Source: Combretum micranthum (Eukaryota > Streptophyta > Magnoliopsida > Myrtales > Combretaceae). Taken from it: a DNA stretch of 64,000 nt. Below the pieces are notes generated by a model, which saw only the letters and a list, made by a program, of their open reading frames with translations, was not told where the DNA came from and made no database searches. The position numbers and the translations under genes were made by a program. The stretch covers positions 62,001 to 126,000 of the forward strand of contig JAMXBD010001434.1 of assembly GCA_024138025.1 (NCBI GenBank). The letters are read 5' to 3'. Numbering within the stretch: the stretch's first letter is position 1; every line of letters begins with the position of its first letter. Shown piece after piece: positions 10,235 to 23,194 of the stretch.

Positions 10235-13200
10235 TGTAATTCCTGAGTTTTTCCTTAACATGAGTTTAGAAATTAGAAAGTTAAATTTCTAGGAAAATAA
10301 AAGATAGCAAAGACAGGTAAAATTTCACTAATATGGTTATATATAATCCTAGAATATAATGTGAACCACTAAATCGTTAATGAATATTTGGTAGTTAATG
10401 ATAGTTTAGAAATGAATTACATATATATGAACATCAAATATTATTTTAAAAATTTATTTTTATGAGATTGAAACTTAAATACTGTCTTTATATTATTGTC
10501 TTGAAATAATTAATGACTTGTTTGCATATTAATTAATATATGTTTTATATCATAATTTGTTTCTAATATACATCAAAGACTTTAATTCTCATAATCTACA
10601 CTCAAATTTCTTTCAAAACAACCTAAAAAGTTTGATGAGATGTGTTTTACCGTAAGTTATAATGAAGAGGGTAAACCTATCTACTTTTGATAATGTTTTC
10701 TTCATTAAATTCTAGAAATGACATTTTCAAACCAAGTTTATCTTACCTTTTATTACTTGCAAAAGAAGCAGCTAAGACTCGAAAAATTTAACCACTGGAC
10801 ATTATCATCACCAAAAGATAAATACAAAAGATTTTAAAAATTTGCTATACTAATATAATTAGTATAAATATTTTTTACTAAACATAAAATTGGGTAAATG
10901 CAAACTTCTTTGCTACCATTTTTTTTACAATGAAACCCTCATTTTCATTTTACCTAGGTTTACAAGTAAAACATAAACCACTTCTTCAAACTCTACTTTC
11001 AATATAAAAAAATCTTTAAGATATCATATACAAACATTACTTCTAGTGTTGTTAAAGAAGAAGGTAAAGCAATCACACATAACCTCTCAACCAAACTAAG
11101 GTAATTTTTATTTTTAAAGATGTAGTAAGTTATTTTTGTCAAACACACTAGTATACACACATATTTTACTTTTTAAGAGTAAAACGTTAGGTTTAACAGA
11201 TATACTAAGTTAATGAACCAAAACTGAACTTACTAAGTAATAAAAAAATAAAAACATGTGCATACTTAATCTGTAAATTTGAATATGTCTAAGATTTGTA
11301 GTATAATCGTTAAAAACTTATGAACACGTATAACTTTACTTAACAAAAACAGACATGACAATTTATGAAGTAAAACAGAGAAAGATTAAACTAAACATTC
11401 ATACTTGAACTTTGGTTCATGGAAAGAATGATATATTTAAGTTTAACTAGTAAGTTTGTTAGATATAGCTATGTGTGAAGTAGTTATGTTAAGTCTATCT
11501 TTAGTCGTGCTTTAATTCGTGTATCAATTTGAAGAGAAGTTAGTTCATACAATGGAGCAAGATGAGTTTGTTGTTTTGAACCTGAAGTAAATCATGGTTA
11601 AGTTGCGTTCACAGTTTAGAGCCGCGATAGACGTTGAGTAAAATCAAGGATAAGTGTTTTTGTCTATGCCTCAACTGTGGTTTTAATTGTGCTAGCTGTT
11701 GACCCTGTGGTTTAAGCTGTAATATATACACATAATCATGATTCTTTACCCTGCCTAACCAAGGTCACAATAACACCTGTGATTCCAAACTGTGACTTTT
11801 TCTTAGGATTTCTTGAACCTAGATTTTCAAAACTTGTTTTGCCTTTTAGGGCGCTCCTACTAAAACTCTGCAAGGGATGCTATCCCCTTGACCCCTGTCC
11901 ACTAACTAGCTAGTAGAACTACCATATTCATAGCACCACCATATTCGTAGCACTTTATGATTCCTTAAAGACAAATAAACTAGGAAAATTATGACATGAG
12001 TCTAGAACATTTAGGCACTACTAGGAATTATTATTTAGTTATATACTTAGTAATGTATGTTTGCTATTTTAGATGAATTCTAGATTAAGATCAAGACTTT
12101 TCCATAGACTATTACGACAGCTAAAGGAAGATGCACATGTGAGTAACTCTAATCTTTTCATAATGTGTGTGTATGTAAAATAGTGGCACTAGTTTTAATT
12201 ACAATTGTAACTAGCTGTGTATGAGGATGGGAATTATGCATACTGTATAATGATTAAATGAATGACAAACTTCAATTTTAGAAGTGATAACCACTTGCTT
12301 GGTACTGATTACATAATGTGTATTGATTGTTTGAAAATTATATGGTCACTAAGTAATCTTGTATAAATCATAATTGACCACTAAATGGAACAGACGTGCA
12401 TTGCATGATTGCATAAATTGCATTTAAATGGTGTTCACATTATGCATTAGCATCTCAATTATATGGTAATGCTGAGTTTTTTTAGTGAATAGAGTGAAGT
12501 TTTAGTTATATGGAAGATTACCACTATTCTGTTTTTTCCATAGGAACGAAGTAGGCACCGAAGGATATTGCTTGGTGTGTTGATGTAAGATGAAATACTT
12601 AATGGAGTTTCTAAGTTCTAAGATTAAGTTGAGTTATAATACTTGTATGTATAAAATAATAAATAAGTTTGAAAACAATTTCTCTTTCCTTAGTTCTTAG
12701 TCTCTCCTAGACGCAAATTACTAGAACTGTTCCTTCAACCCTCAAGAAAGGGCATAATTATCTATCAGTTTGGATTCTAGTAATCGAAACTGTATTTATT
12801 AGGTTGATTGTTGCATTGCATAAACTTTTAAACAAACTTGTTTGATTCTGTTTGATAAGTATTGATGTCTGGTTATTCACTGAGTTTTGGTTTGCTCACC
12901 CTTTATAGATTTGTTTTACAATGATCATTAGATTTGATCTATACTAGAAGTTAGTGTTGCCATAAGTTAACAAAGGAGTGAAGACTTGGATTGGAGAAAT
13001 GCAGCATAGTATTTTGTGTAAAGACTAATCTAAGAACAAATACTTTGTATAGTTTTGATGTAATAGTCAATAACTCAATGTAGGTGATATGTAATGCTAT
13101 TCTTGTATGTGATCTATGTGTATTTAATGGTTTTTCATTCTAAGAAACCTTTCAATCATGTTATAATTATCCACGCCATGAGGCATTCTAGTTGTACAAT

Positions 13201-13308
13201 GCTCGTGTACCTTTCTGGAAGCCACAGATGGTTGAATACTGATGTCTATGATTCCAGATTGTTACATAACGCATCAATACTGCTAGGATATCCTATTGGG
13301 GTGTGACA
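10235..13308 (+). mobile_element. solo LTR, 3.07 kb, gypsy type, perfect 5-bp duplication
   Basis: It starts TGTAATTCCTGAG and ends GGGGTGTGACA. It is flanked by AGTAA on both sides (10230-10234 and 13309-13313). No internal coding region or second LTR adjoins it, so it is read as a solo LTR left by recombination. Blocks near 12.69-12.78 kb (TTAGTCTCTCCTAG, TTCAACCCT..AGA) recur at 18.34-18.43 kb, which links it to the block ending at 18930. The region 11.58-11.82 has several G/C-rich CTGTGGTTT-like repeats. Length and termini fit long-LTR chromoviruses (inference). Confidence 0.7.
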
Positions 13309-13313
13309 AGTAA

Positions 13314-14636
13314 ATTGGTTGGCTTTTGGCTTCCAAGTAGTAGAGACATGGGCTCTTTCCATGATCTCCACTATTGCCTCCAACCGTTAACTCGTCCACT
13401 GTGCCCGTAATCGTTAGGTTAGTTGCTTATAAATACTCATTTACCTCTCTGGAAATAGTTAATGTTGCAGTCAAATAGTCTCTTTCATTTGGATTACGAG
13501 CTTACTATGGAAAGTTATGACTTTAAGCATTGAAGTGCTCATACCGGGTCCATGCTCGGTACTCCACCAACCAATTTCCTATTTTGTAGTTCTTATATCT
13601 GACATTGATCTAACCCTAGATTTGTGATGTCTAAACTCCACTAAATTTGAGCAAGTGACAAGGCAAAAATACTTGATATTGATACAATAAAGTTATTTTA
13701 AAAATGCTTGTTCAGCAGGTGTTTCCAACACATTTTAAGCTTAAAAGAGGAATTGTTTATAATTTTTAATAACAAACATACTCTATGAAAAATTATATAC
13801 ATAAAAAATAAAAATATTTTAATGTGATTTTCATTAAATTTCCATATCATATTAATTATTACTTTTCAAATGTTAACACTACCTCCAATAGATATACAAT
13901 TCAAATAACTCATCTTAACAATGTAATCAATAAAAGAAAAGGTAAAAAAAGTATTTGTATATGATTTCTTAACAAATATTAGGAGCACATTTAATATCCT
14001 TTTTTTTTTCCTTTTTAGTTTAAAAATATGGAAGACTTTCATATACATATAATATGACTTTCTCAATTTACCCCTCAATACATATAGTCATAATCATAAT
14101 AAAAAAATAACGTTATCTATTATTATTAAGCAAATGTAATTTCATTCGTTTTAAAAAATTTGAATATTAAGGTATGATGATGACAATTACCTTATTACAC
14201 TCCACTTTTTTTATCTTAGGTATATTTTAAAGTAAAATCTTACAAACTTGATGCCATTTTAGTAATTTTAACTTTGTATTTATCTATTGAGCAGTTTTGA
14301 GAGATTATTATTTTCCTCCACTGGCTCAATCATTTTCATTGTTCCATGTCATAACTTCTTGGTATAGTTATCTTCTTTGCTCCATGTGGCAACTTCCTTT
14401 ATATCTTTAAATTGAGAAATGAATATCAACAGATTCTTCATAAAATCTAAGGAATAATCCCAAGATTTGTGATTCTCTCTCGACTACCTTTTTTTTTTTC
14501 AATCCAGTTTGTTATTTTGCGTATTAATTTGTCGCACATCAATTTAGTGTTATTATAAAACTTCATAACACCTTTCTTTATTTTTTCGTATATCATGTGC
14601 TTTCAAGTTGTATTTCTTTTCTCGTATTGTATTATA
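13314..14636. other. AT-rich intergenic DNA, nothing recognisable
   Basis: About 1.3 kb between the solo LTR and the copia element. It contains A/T tracts and short low-complexity frames only. Confidence 0.45.
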
Positions 14637-15452
14637 TGTTGAACTTGTATGTTTAATGTAGATTTTGATAAGACAATTAATTGAATAGTTGCCTATTCAA
14701 TTATTGCAAATTGCACTTAATTAGTCAAATATGTATGTGTATGTGTGTTGTGCGTCTTTGTGGAGTTTTTGCAAATTTTTTGTTGGAACAGCATTGGTCG
14801 AGAATCAAGTCAAGAGTTAAACAATTTCATTCAGCAAGGTGCAATAAATTCAAGACCAAAGCTAGAGAAGCCAAAAATATAGAGACATTAGTCGAGGTGT
14901 CAACAAGTCAATCAGTCAAGATGCGACAAATTAAGATCAAAGCTCGACGAGTTCAAATATGCAGATTCAGTAGCTGAGGGATTCTTGAAGGCTCGACATG
15001 TTGATTAGTTAAGGCAAGATTAATTCAAAGTTGCATAGCTTTGGTTGAGGGTTACATCGAGGACTCGACGTGTTAAAGCATTAGCCATTAGGGTGCAACA
15101 ATTTGATTTTAAGGCTCCATGGAGTAAAGACTTATCGAGGGCAAAAATGTGGCGTGACACTTTGAGGTGCAACGAGTCTTTATGGTGCGACAATTTAAAT
15201 ATTGTAGCAGATGTGACAAAAGAGCCGTTAAAGTGCGTTTAATGCTTGACAACTTAAAGACGTTGTCTCTAATGGATATTTGAATTTTTTAAGGTTCTAT
15301 ATAGTATCCTTAGGAGATTAAAAATATAGAGTACGTGCCGAGGGTGAGCAAAAAGTAAACTGCAATTATTTGCAAACAAATAAATCATTTATTTTCTTAT
15401 TCTCTTGTTCATTTAAAAAATCTGTAAAGAGAGACAAAAACATTCTAGAACC
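14637..15452 (+). repeat. truncated 5' LTR of the copia element
   Basis: Aligns by eye with 25391-26890 once the hAT insertion is removed (shared GTGGAGTTTTTGCA, TTAAAGACGTTGT, AACATTCTAG). Similarity stops abruptly at about 15452; the last roughly 350 bp of the LTR are absent here. Confidence 0.75.
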
Positions 15453-17098
15453 GTTATGGTTATAAATATACAATAAAAATATAAATAGATGGGTAACTAA
15501 TAATTTAGACTCCAAATAAATATTTGGATCATACCATTGTTTTAATTAGAGTATTCTTAAGCTATTGAAGCATAAAACGAAAATTAACCTATTAAGCTTA
15601 GAAAACCCTAATAAGGTGAGATAAAAATAAAAAATAATTAATCGCAAAAACTTTAAACCCAAGGTTGAACTCAATAACAATATTAAATTTTTTTTAAAAA
15701 CCCTATATAAATTTTTGAAGATAAAACTCTTGAATAATTGTCATATTTGTACCCGTTTAGTTTAATAAACTACCTTAAAATTTGACAATTACTAAATTGA
15801 ATAATATTATAATAAATTTTCTTTCATTTCAGTGCAAAGGGTAAATTTATACGGTGGAGATATTCTTGAAGATGTTACAGCTGAACTCCTTCAACAATTT
15901 GCACAAGTTATTACATTTAAAAATCAACAAAACACACACACCAACCAATGAGAATAAACCAACAAAGCAAACTAATTAAATGCAGCAAAAACACAAAGCA
16001 AACACATGCAATCTTGGAGGAAATTCTCGTGAAAAGAGCTGCCATTCTTCTTCTTCTTCTCTCTATATATACAACTACATTAATCTTCATAATGAACATA
16101 CAAACAAGGCTCTTTATACACACAAAACAAACCTTAAGCACTATACAAACTCCCTAAAAAACAGTAACAAAACTCACCACAAAAACAACTCTAACAAACT
16201 CCTACAAAATAATCAAACTCCATTGAAATATAACTACAAGCTTGGAAAAAAAGAACAAGGTAAGTTAATTCGTTTTAAGCAGTTTAAATTATTAAAACAT
16301 GATCTTAAACTATACTTCTATACACCCAGGGTTGAAACAATCTTAGGGAAAAGGATTAACAACAACAAAATTCATTCAAACAAGATAAGTTTAAGAAAAC
16401 CCTAGTTACTCTTATATTCATATAACAAGGATTATACTACGTGTTGATATGTTATATGATATATATATGTATATATAACATGTATATATGACATGTATAA
16501 ACACTTAGGAATGCTTTAGAAACAATTTGGATGTGGAAAAATCTCAAAATCAGATTAAAAGCCACGAAGAAGACGATGAATATTCGTTTCCCAGATGAGC
16601 ACAAGGTATACGGGCATGGATCGCCCTCGTATACCACTCGGCGTAGAATTCATTTCCTTATGAATTCTAGAGAAACACGGTTACATGGTTGTGTACCAAG
16701 CCATGTTCCTCTTGGCTGTTAATTAAAAAAATAATTAATTAATTTCCAAATCTATTAATCCGATTATCATCATCATCATCATCATCATTATTATTATGTT
16801 GTTGATGATAATGTGTTAATCACTATAATAATATTATTACTACTACTACAATCATTATTATCAATAATGATATCATCATCATCATCATCATCATCCTTGT
16901 TATCAATGTTAATATTATCATTACTAATGTCAGTATTGGTAATATTATTAATAATAATATTATAATAATATTACTATTAATATCAATTATTATTGTTATT
17001 AGTATCACTAATGATTATTATTATCATTATAATCCATAATATTATATGTATACTATATAATTAATATTACTACCATTATTATTATTATATTATTATTA

Positions 17099-17130
<32 letters not shown>

Positions 17131-18930
17131 TATTATTATAACTACTATTTTAATATAGTTATTATGAAAAATAATATTAATATTACTAACATTTACTTTA
17201 TAATTATTATTATTATTACTAATATTATTATCATTATTGTTAATATTAGTATATTTTATAAATGAAAATAAAGTATAATAATTGTAAAATACTTATTTTA
17301 AACATAAGAATGAAAATTTAAATAAGCTAATTTTTTTAATAATATGATACCTATACATAATAACAAAATTATATGAAGTAGACCAAAGAAACACGATGAT
17401 ACTAAACAATAGTAAATAAATACAACTTACTATGATGGGTTAGATAAGAAACGATATAAAAATAACAATAATGATAATTATAAAAATATAAGCCTACTAA
17501 ATACCAATTATTCAAATACCCGATAGAAATATATAAATATCTAACAAGATCAAGACAAGCAAAATGAAAATAAATATTAAATAATAATTGATTATCACAG
17601 GATCGTTAAATAACTAATATAGTAATAGAAAGAAAACCCAATATCAATATCGCACACTTAGACACTCATAGGACTTTAGTTCCATAATTTATGCTTTATT
17701 GATGAATATTTTATCCATCTTAATAGGTGATATTGAAACTATAGAAGATTTTCCAGCTAACTATTACGACTAGCTAGTATGAACAAGTGAGTAACTCAGT
17801 CTTATTACATTGTGTGTGCTTGTAGCTTAGCTGACCTTTAATTAAAGATAATAACCTAAATTTGCTGTATGGGTTTATGAGAATTGTTTGATGTATGAAA
17901 TATTGATTGCCAAGTTACTCTAATGATAATAATAACAGAATTATGTATGATTATATTGCTTGTCTAATAGATTGCTTGTCTGTGTAATAATTGATCGCCT
18001 TAAACCTGATTAAAAACTACTGATACTATAAATGAAATGAAAATGCATTGCATGATTTGCATAAGCAATATTTAAGTAAGTGGTAACTTGCTACATGTTA
18101 GTGTTTCGGACCTCTGGTAATGCTTGGTTTATTTAGATAAGGAAGCTATTAGTTATTTGCAATATTATCTTTGTTCTGTTGATACTATAGGAATTGAATG
18201 GTAAATGAAGGATGCCGCTTATCGTATTGCTTGAAATGACTAACACTTAGTGGAGTTTCTAAAGTTAAAACAAGAAATGAGTGTTAAAGACATGATAATC
18301 AAAGTGATAATTAAATCGAGTATTGGTATTTTCCTGTATGCTTAGTCTCTCCTAGGTAGATAGGCCATAGTATTGTGTTCTTCAACCCTGATGAGAGAGC
18401 ATAAGTCTTCATTCTGCTTTGGATTCTGGGTTATCCAGGTTTGTATTTGTACATATGCTTGATTGACGCATTTTCATATGATTGTTAATAAATTGTTTGA
18501 TATGTGGTAAGTTCTAGTTATTTACTGAGTCTGTGGTTTCGCTCATACTCTAACAGTCTTTCAGGTTTACACTTAAGCCATAGCTGGTTACTTCCAGGAG
18601 TTTAGCTCCGGTAAGAACTTCAAGACTGAAAGGTCATGGAAGATTATGGGATAAGTTATTTACTTTTATTTTTAGTTTAAGCTAGATTGTATTTAAATAT
18701 TAGTTATGTGTTTAGAGACTTTTAGAAAGGAATTATGGTTTGTAATATTATATTCAAGCACTAAAATGATAGTTACTTACTAATTTATGACTTACATATA
18801 TTTATCATTTCATATCAAAGCAATGAAAAGATCATGTTGGTTGAAAACATGTCATACTTTGAAGGTAATCTGGTGATAGTATTCAAGTGTAGCTTGTTTA
18901 CTACTACTAGAGTACCATCGGGGCGTGACA
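15453..18930 (+). mobile_element. gypsy-type LTR-like DNA replacing the 5' part of the copia element
   Basis: The block ends GGGGCGTGACA, the same terminus as the solo LTR at 13308, after which copia gag resumes. It shares the TTAGTCTCTCCTAG block and the AATTTTCCAGCTAACTATTA-type block (near 17750) with other LTR relics here. The ACACGG...GTGTACCAAGCC motif near 16675 is of the kind found in long gypsy LTRs. The left border is not clear and I found no matching duplication, so it may be a truncated LTR plus a deletion rather than one clean insertion. Short frames inside are not credible genes. Confidence 0.5.
16766..17240. repeat. ATC/ATT trinucleotide-rich microsatellite region
   Basis: Interrupted ATC runs (around 16768-16790 and 16870-16893) grade into long ATT/TTA runs (around 17070-17145 and 17200-17240). 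Frames of Ile, Met and Leu only across this stretch are by-products of the repeat. Confidence 0.9.
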
Positions 18931-18939
18931 CTACAAAAG

Positions 18940-19654
18940 TCAACGCCAGGACACATCCAACAATACTGTCCTATGCTTAATAAAGCTTCAAGGGGATTTG
19001 GAAAAGAAGCACTCATCACCATTTGGAGTTTTTATAACTCAAGTGACTCAGATGAGAAAGGATGCTTCATGCACTAGACGACGAGGTAAGTTCCCCCTCT
19101 TTTTCTTCATGCTGAGTTGTATGATATATATTATAAGGTATACTGCAAGTTAGCTAAAGTAGAGAAAAAGAACAGCATACTCAAATCTTTAATAATGGAA
19201 GAAGGAGAAGAGCTAGAAAATTTTCAAACTAAGCATAGCAGATTAAATTAGAAAATAATAAGTTGCATGATGAAATAAAATATTCAAATTAGAAAATAAA
19301 AAGACGAACAATACTAGTAAGAAGTTGAAAAGCAAAAATAATGAATTGAAGGAAATTAATGAAAAATTAATAATTGAAAATGATTTGCTGGATATTGAAA
19401 TTAAAACTATCAATAATAATAAAGTTGAATGTGACAGCAATAGTAATAAAATTCAAAAAGAGCTAGAAGAGTTAACAAATGAAAATGTAATGCTAAAAGC
19501 TAGCTTAGACGATTTAAAAGCTACTATAGCCAAGTTTACTAATGGTAAAAAGAATTTGAACATACTTCTTAGAAATCAAAGTTGTGAGCAAATAAATATG
19601 GAGTTGGCTATAGTAGAAGAAGGTATTGCAAGTCCTATAAAACTCGTTTTGTGA
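18940..19654 (+). pseudogene. copia gag remnant: zinc-knuckle tail and coiled coil
   Basis: The first bases encode the tail of a CCHC knuckle (GHIQQYCPM-like, in a shifted frame) followed by an acidic stretch. 19325-19654 is an open frame rich in Lys, Glu, Asn and Leu, ending SLDDLKATIAKFTNGKKN. The same coiled-coil segment (NLDDSKAIIAKFT) occurs in the copia element at 51878-52171, minus strand, so both belong to related lineages with an extended gag coiled coil. The N-terminal part of gag is missing. Confidence 0.7.
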
Positions 19655-19869
19655 AAGCTACCCATGGGATATGCAATCACTATGGCAAATCTTGTCATAT
19701 TGTATACAACTGTGCAAGAAGAAAAATCATGCATTTGAATTGTAGAAGCAAGTTGGTTTGGGTTCTTAAGAGATAGGTTTATGTTCCACCTAACCAAAAA
19801 GGACCTAAACTCAAATGAGTACCAAAGAAATAATAGTATGTTTTGCAAGGATTTTAAGTGAGAACAACA

Positions 19870-20480
19870 AATGGTACTTGGACACAGCTGCTCTAGACAC
19901 ATGACTGGTGATGCATCAAAGTTTACATCTCTAGACTTGAAAGATCAAGGAGTGTTATCTTTGGAGACAATTGAAAATCAACCGTTTTTTACAAAGGTAA
20001 CATTCTCATAAACAAAGATTAGTTATTAAAAATGTGCTGGTTATTGACAATTTGAAACATAATATGCTTAGTGTTAGACAATTGTCTGACAATGGTTTTA
20101 AAGTAACATTTATTGCCAATAAATACTCTATTGAAAGAATTGACAATAAGCAAGTTATTTTGAAGGATATAGTAAATAAATATCTACAAAATCAATTTAG
20201 ATGATTTTAAATCATTAAATGAAATTTGTCTATATTTCCAAAATAACAATAGTTGGCTATGGCATAGAAAATTGGGACATTCTAGTATGGATGTTATTTC
20301 AAAACTTGTTAAAAAATATCTTGTTAAAGGTTTACTAAAGATAAATTTTCAAAAGGAGAAGATTGGTCAAGCATGTCAACAAGGAAAACAAACTAAAACT
20401 TCTTTTAAGTTTAATGATGCTATTTTCACTACTAGGCCATTGGACCTATTGCATATGGACTTATTTGGTCCCACTGAGAT
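19870..20480 (+). pseudogene. copia protease and GAG-pre-integrase remnant
   Basis: Near 19870-19925 the protease region reads KWYLD, then after a small frame loss SCSRHMTGDASKFTSL, so the active-site D-S-G is broken. 20254-20480 carries the pre-integrase zinc segment WLWHRKLGHSSMDVISKL, then ACQQGKQ (first Cys of the CxxC pair replaced) and LDLLHMDLFGPT. Frames shift between the parts. The reading stops at the LTR-like insertion at 20483 and resumes at about 22306. Confidence 0.75.
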
Positions 20481-20482
20481 CG

Positions 20483-22305
20483 TAATATAAAAATAAAATA
20501 AATCATAGTGACAGGCAAAGTTGTCATATGTTGATAAATAAGAGGATTTTATGGTCCACTCTAAGATGCTTAATAGCAATTAAAAGACAACCTTTTCCTC
20601 TCCTTCACCTAAAACATACTTATTGTTCTATAGTATCATAAGGAGACAAACCCTAAAAACTCCATCAAACTTGTATCTTGCTTCAAGGAGGATTAAAGGT
20701 CAAAATTTAGGTAATTTTGCTCCTTTTCAATCCTTTTCTGATTAGGAGGAGTATCTTTTATGAGTTTTTCTATTGGAATTGAAGGGATATAGTCTTTTGG
20801 AAGAGTTTTGGGAAAAAACCTAAGTTTCCATCTTTGGTGATTTTGGTCTTTTTGCGATCAAAGGAAGAATTATCGTTTGTGTTTAGGTAATGTGTTTATT
20901 ATGATGTTTTTATGTTGATAGATATGCTTGGGAGTTTGGTCTGAGTTAAATTAAGAAAGAGGTATTTTCTTTTGAAGTTTTTTAAGTTTTGGATCAAGTA
21001 AGTGTATGGACGGAGAATAATAGCCATGATATAGGCCGTGATCTCCTTGGGTGTGTTGATTCCAGGTTGATAACGGCCGTGATGGAGGTTACGCCCTTTA
21101 TAACAGGCATGGAGTGAGTATGCATAGTGATCTGAGGCTATCATGCCCCCTATCATGGCATGACTAGCAAAGGGCTTGAGTAACCTTCTTTAATCCATGT
21201 TTTAACCTTCTCAATCTCCTTAATCCTTAACTTTATATCTAATAGTCTTAAATCTAAGTAGTACATATCTAGACCTAGGATAGTGTAGTTCTTGATAGTT
21301 TAGAAGGCTAGATAACATTAGAGTATGTTTTCTTTTGAAAACAATTTTTGAGTTAGTTTTTGCTTTATGTGATCAGGTAATTCTTGTGAAGATAGGTTAT
21401 TTGTTCCAAAAGTTGTATTAGGTACGTTGTTACCTTGTTTGATGATTGTGCTTGTTGGATAAAACATGTAATTGGACTAATTGGTATTTGATATAACTAT
21501 TTACTACTTTATGTTTGGCTAGGTTTAGTAGGTCAGGAGTTTGCTGCTACTAATGGTGCCTAATGATCTGTGCGATGTTATCTCAGTGGAGTTATACACA
21601 GAGTTGATCATGGTAGTTTAGGAGTGGTACGAATATGGTACCCAAGGCGTGTGGGAGTACTCAACACCAATATATATAATTATTTTATACTTATTTGTTT
21701 TTACAAAGTCATGAGTTACTTCGGTTTAGAACTAATTGCAAATGGTTCTAAACTGTGTTTGCCTGACTAATTAAAGATAATAACCTGTGGTTGATGCATG
21801 TGTTATTATTGCATGTTGAATTGTATGATGTTTTTCATGCTCATGTGATGGTGGTTTGGCATACTGGGCCTTGCGCTCACTCCTTCTGTTTTTTTAGGAT
21901 AAGGTGAAGAATCTATAGTGTTCGATCTATTAGGCTATGATATACTCATGGATTGTGGGGAGGACGAAAATGGAGCCAATTTTCCAGCTAACTATTAGAT
22001 ATTTCGGATTGGAGATAGTTACAGTTGAAGACTTTATAAAGTTTTAAATAGCTTTTATGATTTTGATATGAGACCTTTTTATATAATGTTTTTAAGTTTA
22101 ATTTTAAGTTAGTGCCTGGTTTATACCAACAAAGTTGTTTAGAAGTTTTATTTATAATATCAATGCTTTAAAAATACCTAAAATGTGAGGTATTGAAGTT
22201 ATAATGTGTTTCAGTTGCGGTTTATTAGAATCTTAGCCTTAGCATGTCCATCTCTAGTGAAGGATACGTAGCGAGCTGATAACGTCTTCAGTTTAGGATA
22301 TTACA
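20483..22305 (+). mobile_element. 1.8-kb LTR-like insertion splitting the copia integrase
   Basis: The ends are complementary: TAATAT at the start and GGATATTACA at the end, the usual form of a gypsy LTR with TGTAATATCC ends. The copia frame runs LFGPTEI up to the left edge and resumes SLGG then VILDYFTRYTW on the right, so the insertion is placed by the interrupted protein. The right flank is CGAAC; on the left only CG precedes the element, so the duplication may have lost a few bases. The interior has the GGCCGTGATGG and TTTTCCAGCTAACTATTA motifs shared with other LTR relics here. Open frames inside are not gene-like. Confidence 0.6.
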
Positions 22306-22880
22306 CGAACTTTAAGTTTGGGAGGTGTATATATACTTTGGTTATTCTTGATTACTTCACTAGATATACATGGACTTTCTTCTTTGCATCTAAAGACGAA
22401 ATAAACCATGTCTTTTTTAGATATTGTAAGAAAGTCCAAAATAAAAAATGTCATAATATTGTATCTAATCGAAGTAATCATGGGGCAGAATTTGAAAATT
22501 ATGAAATGGATGATTTTTGCAGTAAATATGTCATTGAATATACTTTTTTCAGTGCCTATACTTTACAACAAAATGGTGCAGTCGAAAGAAAAAATAGAAC
22601 TTTAATTGAAATGGCTAGAAATATGTTATGTTGAAAATTTACCAAAATATTTTTTGCTAAAGCTGTAAATACTACTTGCTATATACTAAATATAGTCCTT
22701 ATAAGACCAATGCTAAAACAAAAACTCCTATGAGCTTTGGAAAGGAAAGGGACCTAACATATCTTATTCATCCTTTCGGCGCTAAATGTTACATTTAAAC
22801 AATGGAAAAACAATTAGTAAATTTGATGCTAAGAGTGATGAAAGGATCTTTCTAGGTTATTTCTTCACAGTAAGGCATAT
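22306..22880 (+). pseudogene. copia integrase core remnant
   Basis: 22338-22634 encodes VILDYFTRYTWTFFFASKDE, then HGAEFENYEMDDFC and LQQNGAVERKNRTLIEMARN. These match the copia integrase core: D at DYFTR, the second acidic position in NHGAEFEN (usually DHGGEFEN, so the Asp is replaced by Asn), and the E in NGAVERKNRT. The frame is lost after MLC, but related sequence continues to about 22880. Confidence 0.8.
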
Positions 22881-23194
22881 AGAGTATTAATAAAAGAACA
22901 TTAGTTGTAGAAGAATCTATACATATTGCTTTTGATGATTCTTTGCCTTATTTATGCTCAATGATGTGGATGTTGTTTGTGATGATTTGAATAAATTCTC
23001 TCTTTAAAATTATAATAAAGAAGATAATGAACATAAAATGGATGTTGTGCATGATTATCGATGATTATGATATTCCCAAAGAATGAAAATATGCAAAATC
23101 ACATCCAATAGATTTAAGTTTTTATGAACCTTCTAATGAAGTACAAATAAGATCATTTTTAAGGAACATGAGTAATCTTATTTTTTTCACAAAC

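Noticed and set aside
15917..16405. Overlapping frames on both strands near 16.0-16.4 kb
   Set aside because: Low complexity and inside LTR-like DNA; a TATATATA near 16064 suggests LTR control sequence rather than a gene.
16823..17008. Frame coding almost only Ile, Met and Leu
   Set aside because: Direct product of the ATC/ATT microsatellite.
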